64,000 nucleotides of DNA, taken from the NCBI RefSeq assembly GCF_013185195.1, contig NZ_JAAZWC010000007.1:124001-188000 (forward strand), written 5' to 3'. The stretch is from Saccharibacillus qingshengii (GTDB lineage: Bacteria; Bacillota; Bacilli; Paenibacillales; Paenibacillaceae). Positions 52,711-61,276 of the stretch are shown here, piece after piece. Each line of letters opens with the position of its first letter. Positions within the stretch are counted from its first letter, which is position 1. A program made the translations under genes and the position numbers. The notes beneath the pieces were generated by a model. The model was not told the DNA's origin. It ran no database searches and saw only the letters and a list, made by a program, of their open reading frames with translations.

Positions 52711-54541
52711 GCCGCTCCTCCTCCCCCGAATCCGGATAACGAATTTCTACCGACGTTCCCTGACCCTGTCCTCCGCTGTGCACCGTGATCCCGTACTCCG
52801 GTCCGTACAGCAGCCGCAGCCGTTCGTGGACGCTGCGCAGGCCGAACCCGCCGCCTTCCGGCTCTTCGCCGCTTCGGCCGAGTCCCGCATGCAGCTCGCG
52901 CAGCTTGTCGGCCGGAATGCCCCGGCCGTTGTCTCTTACCCGAACGGCAATATCTCCTTGTTCCCGGTCCGCGAAGATCACAAGGCGGTTATCTTCGTCG
53001 CGGCTGCGGATCCCGTGCACGATATAATTCTCGACGATCGGCTGCACGGACAATCTCGGCACTTCGAGATCAAGCAGCTGCGGATCGGCCTGGATATCGT
53101 AGGCGAGCCGGTCTTTGTAGCGGATACGGAACAATTCCAGATACAACCGGCAGGCTTCCAGTTCGTCTTTGAGCGTATGCTTTTCTTTTTGCTGCACGAA
53201 GCTTTTGAACAGCATGGACAGACTGTAGATCATCTCCCCGACGTCTTTGGCCCCCTGCGATACGGCCCGCATCCGGATCACTTCGAGCGTATTGTACAAA
53301 AAATGCGGATTGACCCGCGCCTGCAGCGCCGCAAGTTCGGTATGCTTCTGCTTGATGTCCGCTTTGTACACCCGGTCGATATATTGATTCAGCTCGTCGA
53401 GCATATCGTCGAAGCTGCTTGCAATCTGACCCAGTTCGTCTTCTTTTGTATCCTTGAGCCGGGTCTTCAGGTCTCCGCGTTTGACGCGCTGCGTCAGCCG
53501 GATGATCCGGTTCGTCCGTTTGGCAAAATTGAAAATGAACAGTGAAGGCACCAGAATCGCGAATACGATACAGACCGCCCCGATCGTCACAATGGTCCGC
53601 TGGAGGTTCCGGTACGATTCCGCGGCCTCCCGCTCGCTCAGGATTCCCGCAACGGTATAGCCGCCGGCGGTCGAAGCCAGCTTGTTGAAATACAGGCCGT
53701 TCTCCGGCGCGGGACCCGACGAATTGACATCGTAGACCAATTCCAGCCGCTGCGCATACGGAAAGCGCTGTCCGTAATAACGGCCCGACGTATCGAACAA
53801 TACCCGGCCGTCCGCGGACAAGACGAAGATATCGCCTTTGAATTCTTGTTCATACGCGGTAAGCGCCTGATGCAGACGGCCCGAATCGAACCAGACGGTG
53901 AGCTGTCCGAGATTCTTGAAGCTCTGTTTGTCGTTGACTGGCACCGTGACCGAGTACATGGCCTCCCCGATTCCTCCGAGCGCCCGGTTCACCCAGGCAT
54001 TGGGCTCCGAGACGTTCGCGTTCTCAAGCGCCATCGCGTCGGGCACATAAGATTGCGACGCATTGACCGGCACCACCCGAAATTCCCCGTCGGGATGATA
54101 CGCGTACAAAGCCTGCTGCTCGCTGCTGTAGAGTACGAGCGCCCGGATATCCGGGCGGCTCTCGAGTACGTTTTTGAAATAGGATTTGGCGTTGGCTGCA
54201 TCGATTCCCGTCTGCGCATACCGGTCGAGCCGGTAGCGGACATAGTCGGCGTACGGATTCAGGAGGAAATAAGACAGATCGAGCGACAGCGCGTCATCCC
54301 GGTACAGGTCGGGCATGATCGAAGACGCTTCGCCGATCCGCAGACCGATATACCGGTCGATCGCGGACATCGCCGCTTTTTGGTTGTCCAGCTCCCGCCG
54401 CACCGTCGACTGGGACATGGATACAAACATAAAATACGAAAAAGCGATAATCGTGACAATGGTGATAAAGGAGAAGAGCAGAATGGTTTTGGTAAACAGA
54501 TTGTTTTTGACCGTCCTCCGGTAAACCCCCAGGATATCCAT
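52685..54541 (-). CDS. YesM-type sensor histidine kinase
   Basis: The 618-residue kinase has transmembrane helices at about 18-40 and 298-320 around a large Cache-like sensor. A HAMP domain (about 320-372), the His_kinase domain with phospho-acceptor His413 in NPHFLYNTLE, and an ATPase domain (NYIVHGIR, DNGRGIP, GFGLRSV) follow. The start ATG at 54541 has GAGGAG upstream; the frame is open further back but lacks protein character. It should sense extracellular glycan or a loaded binding protein and signal to the YesN partner. Confidence 0.94.
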   Translation of the reverse strand: MDILGVYRRTVKNNLFTKTILLFSFITIVTIIAFSYFMFVSMSQSTVRRELDNQKAAMSAIDRYIGLRIGEASSIMPDLYRDDALSLDLSYFLLNPYADYVRYRLDRYAQTGIDAANAKSYFKNVLESRPDIRALVLYSSEQQALYAYHPDGEFRVVPVNASQSYVPDAMALENANVSEPNAWVNRALGGIGEAMYSVTVPVNDKQSFKNLGQLTVWFDSGRLHQALTAYEQEFKGDIFVLSADGRVLFDTSGRYYGQRFPYAQRLELVYDVNSSGPAPENGLYFNKLASTAGGYTVAGILSEREAAESYRNLQRTIVTIGAVCIVFAILVPSLFIFNFAKRTNRIIRLTQRVKRGDLKTRLKDTKEDELGQIASSFDDMLDELNQYIDRVYKADIKQKHTELAALQARVNPHFLYNTLEVIRMRAVSQGAKDVGEMIYSLSMLFKSFVQQKEKHTLKDELEACRLYLELFRIRYKDRLAYDIQADPQLLDLEVPRLSVQPIVENYIVHGIRSRDEDNRLVIFADREQGDIAVRVRDNGRGIPADKLRELHAGLGRSGEEPEGGGFGLRSVHERLRLLYGPEYGITVHSGGQGQGTSVEIRYPDSGEEERHVQSISGG

Positions 54542-54722
54542 GCCCCGCTCCTCTCCGCTGTCCTTTTTTTCGATATTTTCGCACTCTGTTCGCCGCCTGT
54601 CCACTCGTACCGGACATGAATCTCCCATCCGCACAAGTCCCCATCTTGTTACCTTAGACCATGAAAGCCTTTTCATTAAGAGGGAAAACTAAAGATCGCC
54701 TGTTCAAATTAAAGAAGCCTGG

Positions 54723-54824
54723 TACCTTGATCGAATTAAATCCAAGGCTTGCGTTCATCGGAAACACGCAGGGTTCAAGCGGGTTTTCGAGGGGCGTAAC
54801 CTAACATCGTTATCGGTCAAGGTA
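54723..54824. mobile_element. 102-base MITE, copy B
   Basis: The element starts TACCTTGATCG and ends GGTCAAGGTA and has the same length as the copy at 17159-17260. Shared blocks include AATCCRAGG near the left and GGGGCGTAACCT / GGAGCGTAACCT near the right. It is flanked by CTGG (54719) and CTAG (54825), a duplication with one change. It lies between the kinase and exodeoxyribonuclease genes, so it disrupts no gene. The remainder of 54542-54911 holds a palindrome (GCTTCGCGAAGC near 54830) and a GC-rich hairpin without a T run (54844-54882). Confidence 0.75.
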
Positions 54825-54911
54825 CTAGCGCTTCGCGAAGCCGCGGCCGCCTTCTTGGAAGAACGTTCTTCCGGGCGGCCTTGGTCTTCGGACGTTAATC
54901 ATCCCTGCCGC

Positions 54912-55670
54912 TCACGGCTCTTCCATTTCCAGCACGACCGGACAATGATCGCTTCCCAGAATCTGGAAGTCGATCCGCGCATCGGTCAGCCGGGGAGCCA
55001 GGCGCTCGGAAGCGAGGAAATAATCGATTCGCCAACCGATATTCCGTTCGCGTACCTTCATCATATACGACCACCAGCTGTACACCCCTTCGCGGTCCGG
55101 ATAGAAGTAGCGGAACGTATCGATAAAGCCGGCGTCCAGCAGCTCGGTCATCTTGCCGCGCTCTTCGTCCGTAAAGCCCGAGTTGCCGATATTGGAACGC
55201 GCGTTCTTCAGGTCGATCTCCCGGTGCGCGACGTTCAGATCCCCGCAGACGAGAACCGGCTTGACGGCGTCCAGCGTCTGGAGATAATGACGGAAGCGGT
55301 CTTCCCACTCCAGCCGGTACGGCAGGCGGGTAAGGTCGCGCTTAGCATTCGGCGTATAGACATTAACGAGGTAAAAAGATTCGTATTCCAGCGTCAGCAG
55401 CCGGCCTTCGTCTTCCCGGTCTTCTTCCATGCCGTAGCGTACGCTCAGCGGGCGGACTTTGGTAAAAACGGCGGTTCCGGAGTATCCTTTCTTGAGCGCA
55501 TAATTCCAATATTGGTAATAGTCGCGGGTCGGCTCGATCTTGATCTGGCCTTCCTGCAGCTTGGTCTCCTGCACGCAGAAAATATCCGCATTCTGCTGTT
55601 CGAAATATTCGTTGAAACCTTTGGTGACGGCGGCCCGAAGACCGTTGACGTTCCAGGAAATCAATTTCAT
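54912..55670 (-). CDS. exoA: Exodeoxyribonuclease III (AP endonuclease)
   Basis: The 252-residue protein matches the ExoIII/ExoA branch of the endonuclease-exonuclease-phosphatase fold: MKLISWNVNGLRA at the start, CVQETKL (about 35-41), GDLNVAHREIDL (about 147-158) and the closing GSDHCPV (about 240-246). It cuts DNA at abasic sites during base-excision repair. ATG 55670 is chosen as it gives the conserved N-terminus and has AAGGAG upstream; the frame extends 75 bases further across a hairpin (55689-55739) that is better read as leader RNA. Confidence 0.96.
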   Translation of the reverse strand: MKLISWNVNGLRAAVTKGFNEYFEQQNADIFCVQETKLQEGQIKIEPTRDYYQYWNYALKKGYSGTAVFTKVRPLSVRYGMEEDREDEGRLLTLEYESFYLVNVYTPNAKRDLTRLPYRLEWEDRFRHYLQTLDAVKPVLVCGDLNVAHREIDLKNARSNIGNSGFTDEERGKMTELLDAGFIDTFRYFYPDREGVYSWWSYMMKVRERNIGWRIDYFLASERLAPRLTDARIDFQILGSDHCPVVLEMEEP

Positions 55671-55688
55671 GGGGCATTTCTCCTTAAT

Positions 55689-55739
55689 CACTGGCAGTAG
55701 GCTGTCGGGAAAGGCGATCCCCTTCTCCGACAGCCAGTG
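55689..55739 (-). promoter_or_regulatory. Hairpin in the exoA leader
   Basis: CTGTCGGAGAAGG and CCTTTCCCGACAG form a stem, extended by CACTGG/CCAGTG, ending about four bases before the AAGGAG ribosome binding site. A TACACT -10-like box lies just upstream on the minus strand. It could stabilise the mRNA or affect translation. Confidence 0.45.
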
Positions 55740-55832
55740 TACCATAATCCCGGCGGTTTCGGGGATGGATGCGGCGGTTTCTTCAGGGCGAGACCGGGGC
55801 GGAAATTTTCAAACATGCGTTCGTTTTTTCGA

Positions 55833-55940
55833 TTGACGCTTGTTTTTCGGCTGTGGTATAGTGGACGCAATCGATCATGAACGGCGCGGGGAAGCACCCT
55901 GCGGACAAGGTTTCCGAACCTTTCCGCAGGGTGCTTTTTT
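55833..55940 (+). promoter_or_regulatory. Strong promoter followed by terminator: small RNA or attenuator
   Basis: TTGACG (55833) and TATAGT (55857) are 18 bases apart, the latter with an extended TGG before it. About 30 bases after the expected start comes a 12-pair stem (AGCACCCTGCGG at 55893 with CCGCAGGGTGCT at 55924) followed by six T. The transcript would be about 70 bases. The coiled-coil protein gene starts 47 bases after the T run, so this may be an attenuated leader. An ATG at 55878 opens a short frame across the hairpin, which might act as a leader peptide. Confidence 0.65.
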
Positions 55941-55986
55941 GCGTTTTCACGTTCCGGTTCACCTCATATAAGGAGCTGAAATTCCT

Positions 55987-56787
55987 ATGTCCGCTTTCCG
56001 ATCCGCGCCGCCTAAATCCCGCTTTGCCGTCCGTTTGACCGCCCTGCTGCTGTCGCTCGTTTTGATCCTCCCGTTTGCCGCACCGCCCGAACGCGCCGCG
56101 GCCAGCGCCTGGGCATCGGCGCTGTCGGGCATCGATGCCCTGTACGATGGCTACACCGCGCTTGAGACCGCCAACAAGATCGAGAAGCTGGAGATTCAGT
56201 CGCTGCGCAAAGACAGTGCGGCCCGGCTCAAGAACGTCAACGCTTCCGTGAAAGCGATCGACAAGTCCAAGATCGACCGCTTGAATACCGAATGGGCCGC
56301 GCTCAAGAGCCGACACGCCTCTCTGATTCGGCAGTACAGCGATCTCGGCAAGCAGGCGGCCGAAGCGCGCAAACGCAAAGACAAGAAAAGCGCCGATCTG
56401 CTCGACTTGAAGCGCAACAAACTGAAGCCGTCGGTCGACGCCGCCAAGCTGGAGATCAAGAAAGCCCAGGAAGCGCTGGCTTCCGCCAAGAAACAAGCGG
56501 CAGCCAAAGTCAAAACGGTCAAAGACGCCCTGGCTCCCGCAGCAGTGCTGAAGAAACAGGTAACGGCCGAGAACAAAACGATCGTGTCCTGCAACAAGAC
56601 AAGAGCGGCGGCCTACAAACGCTACCGCTCCGCCGTCAAGCAGGGCAATGCGATTACCGCGGCAGCGGAATTGACGCTGATGTACGATCAGCTGCGGAAG
56701 ATCCACGCTTCCCAGCGTACGATTTACGGTTGGGAGAAACAGATCTCGGCGGCGATTCAATCGGCCGCCTCCAAGCTTCCTGCCTGA
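55987..56787 (+). CDS. Secreted Lys/Ala-rich coiled-coil protein
   Basis: The 266-residue protein has a signal peptide (about 1-40, ending ERAAASA). The rest is almost wholly alpha-helical and rich in Lys and Ala, with heptad-like stretches at about 60-185 (for example LIRQYSDLGKQAAEARKRKDK) and no Pro-rich breaks except APAAV near 180. I do not recognise the family; a cell-wall-associated role is possible. AAGGAG precedes the start. It follows a possible attenuator and is probably a single gene. Confidence 0.72.
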   Translation: MSAFRSAPPKSRFAVRLTALLLSLVLILPFAAPPERAAASAWASALSGIDALYDGYTALETANKIEKLEIQSLRKDSAARLKNVNASVKAIDKSKIDRLNTEWAALKSRHASLIRQYSDLGKQAAEARKRKDKKSADLLDLKRNKLKPSVDAAKLEIKKAQEALASAKKQAAAKVKTVKDALAPAAVLKKQVTAENKTIVSCNKTRAAAYKRYRSAVKQGNAITAAAELTLMYDQLRKIHASQRTIYGWEKQISAAIQSAASKLPA

Positions 56788-56930
56788 GAGGCCGCTTGCG
56801 CCCACCCCCACCGGCATAGGCCGCTTCTTCACAGTGTGTTCTTTCCCGGGACCCTGTGCGCAAGAATAAGGAGGTTTCATGGCTCTTCCTGCCTGTAGAC
56901 TGATTTCATACCCGACAGGAGGCTATGATC

Positions 56931-57770
56931 ATGACCGAACCGATCCACTCTCTACACCCGTTTGCCGCAGCGCCTACAGATCTGCACGCGTCTGCCATTT
57001 CCGTATTCAACCGTCTGCACCACGCACCGGAAATCCTGTTTCTCGGCAACGCCTGGGATACCGCTTCCGCGCTTTCCCTCGAACGGGCCGGCTTTCCGGC
57101 AGTCGGAACGACCAGCCGGGGCATCGCCGACGGGATCGGAGCGGGCGACGGCGAACAGGTCGATTTCGACCGCCATGTGTCGATCGTACGCGATATGACC
57201 GCTCATCTGCACATTCCGGTATCCGCGGATATCGAAGCCGGTTACGCTTCACGGTTCGGAGATATTGTCGACAATGCGCTCCGTATGGCCGATGCGGGCG
57301 CAGCCGGTCTCAATATCGAAGACTCGCCGAAAGACCAAGTCGGCCTGCGCGATTACACCGAACAGGCCGGACTGCTGGCACAGATTCGCCATGCGCTGGA
57401 CACCCGGGGGTTCGGAGGATTGTTCCTCAATGCCCGCACCGATACGTATCTGATCTCCGGCTTGGCAGATCCGCTCAACGAGACGCTGATCCGGGCCGAA
57501 GCCTATGCCGGCAGCGGAGCCAGCGGGATTTTCGTGCCGGGACTCGGAAAAGACGAAGACATTGCCGCCGCCGCTTCGGCGATCACGGTTCCGCTGAATA
57601 TCATGTCGCTTCCGGGGCTGACTTCCCCCGCCCGCCTGCATACGCTGGGCGTCCGCCGATTCAGCTTCGGCAATGCCTTATCCGACAAGATGTTCGCTTG
57701 GCTGGATCGCTCCGCTGCGGAACTTTGGCAGCATCGGAATACAGCTTCGCTGTATGCGGCCGACGAATAA
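56931..57770 (+). CDS. Isocitrate lyase/PEP mutase-family protein
   Basis: The ~279-residue protein matches the PEP mutase/isocitrate lyase superfamily. It shows LGNAWDTASALSLERAGFPAVGTTSRG (about 34-60), the metal-binding SADIEAGY (about 93-100), GLNIEDSP (about 125-132) and LNARTD (about 162-167). The active-site loop Cys motif of true lyases is not obvious, so it belongs to the broad oxaloacetate-decarboxylase/PEP mutase-like group with unknown substrate. ATG 56931 is preferred to 56925, because AGGAGG lies eight bases before it but only about two before the other. Confidence 0.88.
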   Translation: MTEPIHSLHPFAAAPTDLHASAISVFNRLHHAPEILFLGNAWDTASALSLERAGFPAVGTTSRGIADGIGAGDGEQVDFDRHVSIVRDMTAHLHIPVSADIEAGYASRFGDIVDNALRMADAGAAGLNIEDSPKDQVGLRDYTEQAGLLAQIRHALDTRGFGGLFLNARTDTYLISGLADPLNETLIRAEAYAGSGASGIFVPGLGKDEDIAAAASAITVPLNIMSLPGLTSPARLHTLGVRRFSFGNALSDKMFAWLDRSAAELWQHRNTASLYAADE

Positions 57771-57814
57771 CCGTCCCCTGCAGCCGTGCAGGGACAGCTT
57801 CTTAGATCCTTCCC

Positions 57815-57844
57815 AAAAACCGGTCTGCATGTAGACCGGTTTTT
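57815..57844. terminator. Terminator after PEP mutase-family gene
   Basis: AAAAACCGGTCT (57815) pairs perfectly with AGACCGGTTTTT (57833). A smaller hairpin (GTCCC...GGGAC, 57773-57795) precedes it. Confidence 0.9.
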
Positions 57845-57967
57845 GCGTTTGGGGATCTTCTTCGGAATATTCGCGGCAGGAACGGATCTGTCAGCCATTT
57901 ACCGATTTTCGCCCGCTTCCGCGCTGGGCATCTACTCATTTTCTTTCACTTGTTTACGAATAACTAT

Positions 57968-57994
57968 TAAAAATGTGACATTTTTCGACGATAA
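57968..57994 (+). promoter_or_regulatory. Sigma-D-like promoter of chemoreceptor gene
   Basis: TAAA (57968) is followed after exactly 15 bases by GACGATAA (57987), close to the TAAA-N15-GCCGATAT consensus. It lies about 40 bases before the start codon. Confidence 0.65.
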
Positions 57995-58031
57995 TGAAGA
58001 GTCAGACGAACATCAAGGAGGTACAGAAATT

Positions 58032-59795
58032 TTGAACACAAGAAATCGCAGATTTTATGGACTACGCACGAAACTCTATTTGGTAATCCTGGTACCGCTT
58101 CTGATTATCGGTATACTTGTCACGCTAATGACGCGTTCGGCCGTCGAACAAGCTGCGCTCTCCACCATGCAAAAAGATACGCAGCGGTTGGCCGAGAACA
58201 CGGCACTGCGGCTTGGAACTCAAGCCGAAGCGATTCAAAGCGTATACGAAAACGGTGAAAAAACGGAAGCCTACCGGACGCTGCGGGAAGAATTGAATAC
58301 GCTCCGGCTGCAGTCAGGCGTCCTCTATGTCTATATGCTCGACAAGAACGACGCAGGCTGGAGATACACGGTGGACGGCGCAGACTGGGACGACGAAAAC
58401 TACAGTCCTCTCGGTATGGAAGCTTCCTTTGACGCCGATGTCGAAAGCAATCTGATGAAAGGTCTGACGGTCAATACCCCGGTGGCCGACAGCGAAGAGT
58501 GGGGCAAGCTGTTCTCGTCCTTTACTCCGATCCGCGGCGCCGATGATGCCATAATCGGCTACCTCGGAATCGACGTTGCCGCCAACACGCTGGAACAAGT
58601 GACGTCGGAGACCCTGAAGAGTGTCTACCTGATCGTAATTCCGGTATTCGCCGCGGTCCTGATCGTTTCGATGCTCATTATGCTGTGGGTGGTCAATCGT
58701 CTGCTCAAGCAGGTCGCCGGAATCAAAGAAGGCCTGGAACAAGCTGCCCAAGGCAATCTCGACGTATCCGTCGAACGGATTACCGGCGATCAGCTTGGCG
58801 ATATTGCGCAGCTGACCGGTCATATGACTTCCCGGATCACGGATATGATCGAACAGATCAAGAGCGGCTCGGACACGCTTGTGGAATCGGCCGGCCATAT
58901 CGAACAATCTTCCCATATGAACGATCAACAGGCCGAGGAATTGGCGCGGGCCATTCGGGAGATCGCTTCGGGTTCGATGCAGCAGGCGGAAGAAACCGAG
59001 AACGCCGTACATTTGACCGATCAGCTCGGCGGCATGATGGACGAGGTTGGTTCGTACGTGCTCCAATTTACCGATATGTCGAAGCAGCTGGGCAGTGTTC
59101 AGGTAAAAGTCAGCCGCGAACATGAAGTGCTGCTCGAGAAAAGCCGGGAGAATGCGCGGCGCACCGACGACCTGACCGCGATGTCCAGCGAACTCGACCA
59201 GAAATCGAAGCTGGCCGCTTCGATCAGCGGACAGCTGAACACCATCGTCAAACAAACACAAATTCTGGCGCTCAATGCCACGATTGAAGCTTCGCGCGCA
59301 GGAGAAGCGGGCAAAGGATTTGCGGTCGTCGCCGGAGAAATGGGACTGCTCGCCCAACAGTCCAAAGATTCCATTCAGGAAATCGACCGTATTCTCGGTT
59401 CTTTCGTCGACCAGGTCGGCATGATGAACGAACACTTCGAAGTGAACCGCGTCTTGACGCAGGAACAGGAAGAGCAGATCTCGGATTGTCTGCAAACCTT
59501 TGGCGAAGTGTTGGATATCTCGGGACAAGTCGAAGGGCTCGCCGGCCAGCTGCAGCGCAGAACCGGCGATATGCAGGAAGTTCGGCGGGAGGTAGAGCAG
59601 CATATGAACGATATTGCGGCGGCTACCGAACAGACTTCGGCCATGACCGAAGAAGTGGCGGCAAGCGCGGACGAACAGCAGCGCTCCGCACGCGAACTGA
59701 ACGCGGTCTCCCAGCGTCTGGCCGAACTTGCGGACGGTATGCAGTCCGTCACCCGCCAGTTCCGTACCAAAGGGCACGAACAAGCGGAAGGTTGA
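58032..59795 (+). CDS. Methyl-accepting chemotaxis protein with Cache-like sensor
   Basis: The 587-residue receptor starts with TTG after AAGGAGG. It has transmembrane helices at about 15-37 and 195-222 around a ~155-residue sensor that looks like a single Cache domain ([30 protein letters not shown] near 98-128). A HAMP domain and a signalling domain follow, with the tip near 405-450 ([22 protein letters not shown]). In the tip, [12 protein letters not shown] differs slightly from the more usual [12 protein letters not shown]. The open frame upstream of the TTG crosses a terminator and promoter and is not used. Confidence 0.92.
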   Translation: MNTRNRRFYGLRTKLYLVILVPLLIIGILVTLMTRSAVEQAALSTMQKDTQRLAENTALRLGTQAEAIQSVYENGEKTEAYRTLREELNTLRLQSGVLYVYMLDKNDAGWRYTVDGADWDDENYSPLGMEASFDADVESNLMKGLTVNTPVADSEEWGKLFSSFTPIRGADDAIIGYLGIDVAANTLEQVTSETLKSVYLIVIPVFAAVLIVSMLIMLWVVNRLLKQVAGIKEGLEQAAQGNLDVSVERITGDQLGDIAQLTGHMTSRITDMIEQIKSGSDTLVESAGHIEQSSHMNDQQAEELARAIREIASGSMQQAEETENAVHLTDQLGGMMDEVGSYVLQFTDMSKQLGSVQVKVSREHEVLLEKSRENARRTDDLTAMSSELDQKSKLAASISGQLNTIVKQTQILALNATIEASRAGEAGKGFAVVAGEMGLLAQQSKDSIQEIDRILGSFVDQVGMMNEHFEVNRVLTQEQEEQISDCLQTFGEVLDISGQVEGLAGQLQRRTGDMQEVRREVEQHMNDIAAATEQTSAMTEEVAASADEQQRSARELNAVSQRLAELADGMQSVTRQFRTKGHEQAEG

Positions 59796-59852
59796 TCCCG
59801 GGGCAGCAGCACATAGAGCGGCCCCTCCGTTTTCCCTGACATCTATCACGGC

Positions 59853-59894
59853 AAAGAACCCCCGGACGAATGTCTATTCGTCCGGGGGTTCTTT
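59853..59894. terminator. Bidirectional terminator
   Basis: AAAGAACCCCCGGACGAAT pairs perfectly with ATTCGTCCGGGGGTTCTTT around GTCT. It serves the chemoreceptor gene and the convergent SDR gene. Confidence 0.92.
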
Positions 59895-59920
59895 GTGTAT
59901 GGAAGGCCGCCGCGCCGGAT

Positions 59921-60673
59921 TCAGCCCACAGCCTGCGAAGGCCGGACGGTCAGCTCGTTTACATCGACGCCTTGCGGCTGGGAGACGGCGTAGAGAATCG
60001 CTTCGGCAATTGCCCGGGCCGGCAGCGCGATACGCCGATACTCGCGCATCGCCGCCTTGGCGTCTTCGTCGGAGATGCTGTCCGCAAGTTCCGATTCGGT
60101 AACGCCCGGCGAGATCAGCGTCACACGGATCTCCCGCCCCGTTTCCTTGCGCAGGCCTTCCGAGATCGCCCGAACCGCATATTTGGTGGCGCAGTAGACG
60201 GCGGCTGTCGGCGTCACCTCATAGGCGCCGATCGAAGCGATATTCACGAATTGGCCGCCTCCTTGACGCTGCATGGCGGGCAGTCCGGCTGCGATGCCGT
60301 GCAGCACGCCCCGGATATTGACATCGATCATCCGGTTCCATTCGTCGATCCGGCGCTCTTCCAGATGGGACAGCGGCATCACGCCCGCATTATTCACGAC
60401 AACGTCGATCCGGCCGAAACGTTCTTCCGCATCACGGAAAAAAGCTTCCGTCTCTTCCGCATCCGTCACATCCAGTTTCCGGAATTCCGCGGTGCCGCCC
60501 GCCGCGCGAATCTCCGCCGCAAGAGCTTCCAGACGTTCCGTGCGTCTGGCCCCAAGCATTACTTTCGCTCCGCGATCGGCCAGCAGACGTGCCGCCGCCT
60601 CGCCGATTCCGCTGCTGGCTCCCGTAATCAGAACCACTTTTCCTTCGATCCCCGATCCCGTTTCGTTTTTCAT
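59921..60673 (-). CDS. SDR-family oxidoreductase
   Basis: The 250-residue protein is a classical short-chain dehydrogenase: cofactor motif TGASSGIG (about 14-21), NNAG (about 90-93), catalytic Ser in NIASIGA, and YCATK (about 155-159). An Arg after the second strand (GARRTERL) suggests NADP preference. ATG 60673 follows GGAGAA; upstream in-frame ATG codons have poor sites. It follows the Atu4866-domain gene on the same strand, and both diverge from an AraC regulator, a recurring arrangement. Confidence 0.93.
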   Translation of the reverse strand: MKNETGSGIEGKVVLITGASSGIGEAAARLLADRGAKVMLGARRTERLEALAAEIRAAGGTAEFRKLDVTDAEETEAFFRDAEERFGRIDVVVNNAGVMPLSHLEERRIDEWNRMIDVNIRGVLHGIAAGLPAMQRQGGGQFVNIASIGAYEVTPTAAVYCATKYAVRAISEGLRKETGREIRVTLISPGVTESELADSISDEDAKAAMREYRRIALPARAIAEAILYAVSQPQGVDVNELTVRPSQAVG

Positions 60674-60754
60674 GACAAGATTCTCCCTTCTTGCGTTCCC
60701 TTTTTGCGTATCGTCCATTTCGCCCGCTGCCTTGTATGCCCGCTTCATGCCGGT

Positions 60755-61030
60755 TTACCTATTGTTTTCCCGATAGAAGACCATACCGCCGTGATACAGA
60801 ACATCGCCGCGAAATTCGCCGTCCGCGGTAAAGCCGGTATCATCCACATAATCGATCCGGCTGCCTGCAACGGTATACCGGCCGGTATAGGCACTTTTGC
60901 GGCTGCCGCGCGCTTCATCGTAGCGTCCGTCAGGCAGAAGCTCCTGGCGGATCCGGCCGTCTGCGGTTACCCACATCCCGATGTACGCATGCAAAGACTG
61001 CTGTTTGCTTCCTGTATTCGCTTCGTTCAT
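60755..61030 (-). CDS. Atu4866-domain protein
   Basis: The 91-residue protein matches the small Atu4866 domain: YIGMWVTADGRIRQELLPDG (about 16-35), YTGRYTVAGSRIDYVDD (about 48-64) and FTADGEF. The fold is a small beta barrel of unknown function, often encoded beside SDR or nuclear-transport-factor-like enzymes. ATG 61030 follows GGGAGGAGG. It probably forms an operon with the SDR gene under the divergent AraC regulator. Confidence 0.88.
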   Translation of the reverse strand: MNEANTGSKQQSLHAYIGMWVTADGRIRQELLPDGRYDEARGSRKSAYTGRYTVAGSRIDYVDDTGFTADGEFRGDVLYHGGMVFYRENNR

Positions 61031-61276
61031 GATTTGCCTCCTCCCGTCGAGTTCTTCTTCATTATGCAGGCGGAACGCGAACAGGAGGTAGAACGATCGA
61101 GGCAGGAAATTGCCTGTTTCGCGCAGAAGCTTTTGCAAACCGGTCCCCACGTCTTATAATGAAAAAAAGCAGTCCGACCCAAAAGACCGGCCGCCGATAC
61201 CCGGCTTCCGGTCTTTGTTTTCCTTATAGGCGGCCCAATGGCTGCGTTTCGGATTCAGAATCGAGGAGGAATTACG

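Noticed and set aside
54542-54676. Longer N-terminus for the YesM kinase
   Set aside because: The added residues are charged and featureless, and ATG 54541 has GAGGAG and leads straight to the first membrane helix.
56879-57805. Alternative frame with a good AAGGAGG site upstream of the PEP mutase-family gene
   Set aside because: The protein would be Arg-rich and featureless and overlaps a real gene in another frame. At most the first codons could act as a leader, which cannot be shown.
57786-58031. N-terminal extension of the chemoreceptor
   Set aside because: It would be translated across a terminator and a sigma-D-like promoter; the TTG at 58032 has a perfect ribosome binding site.
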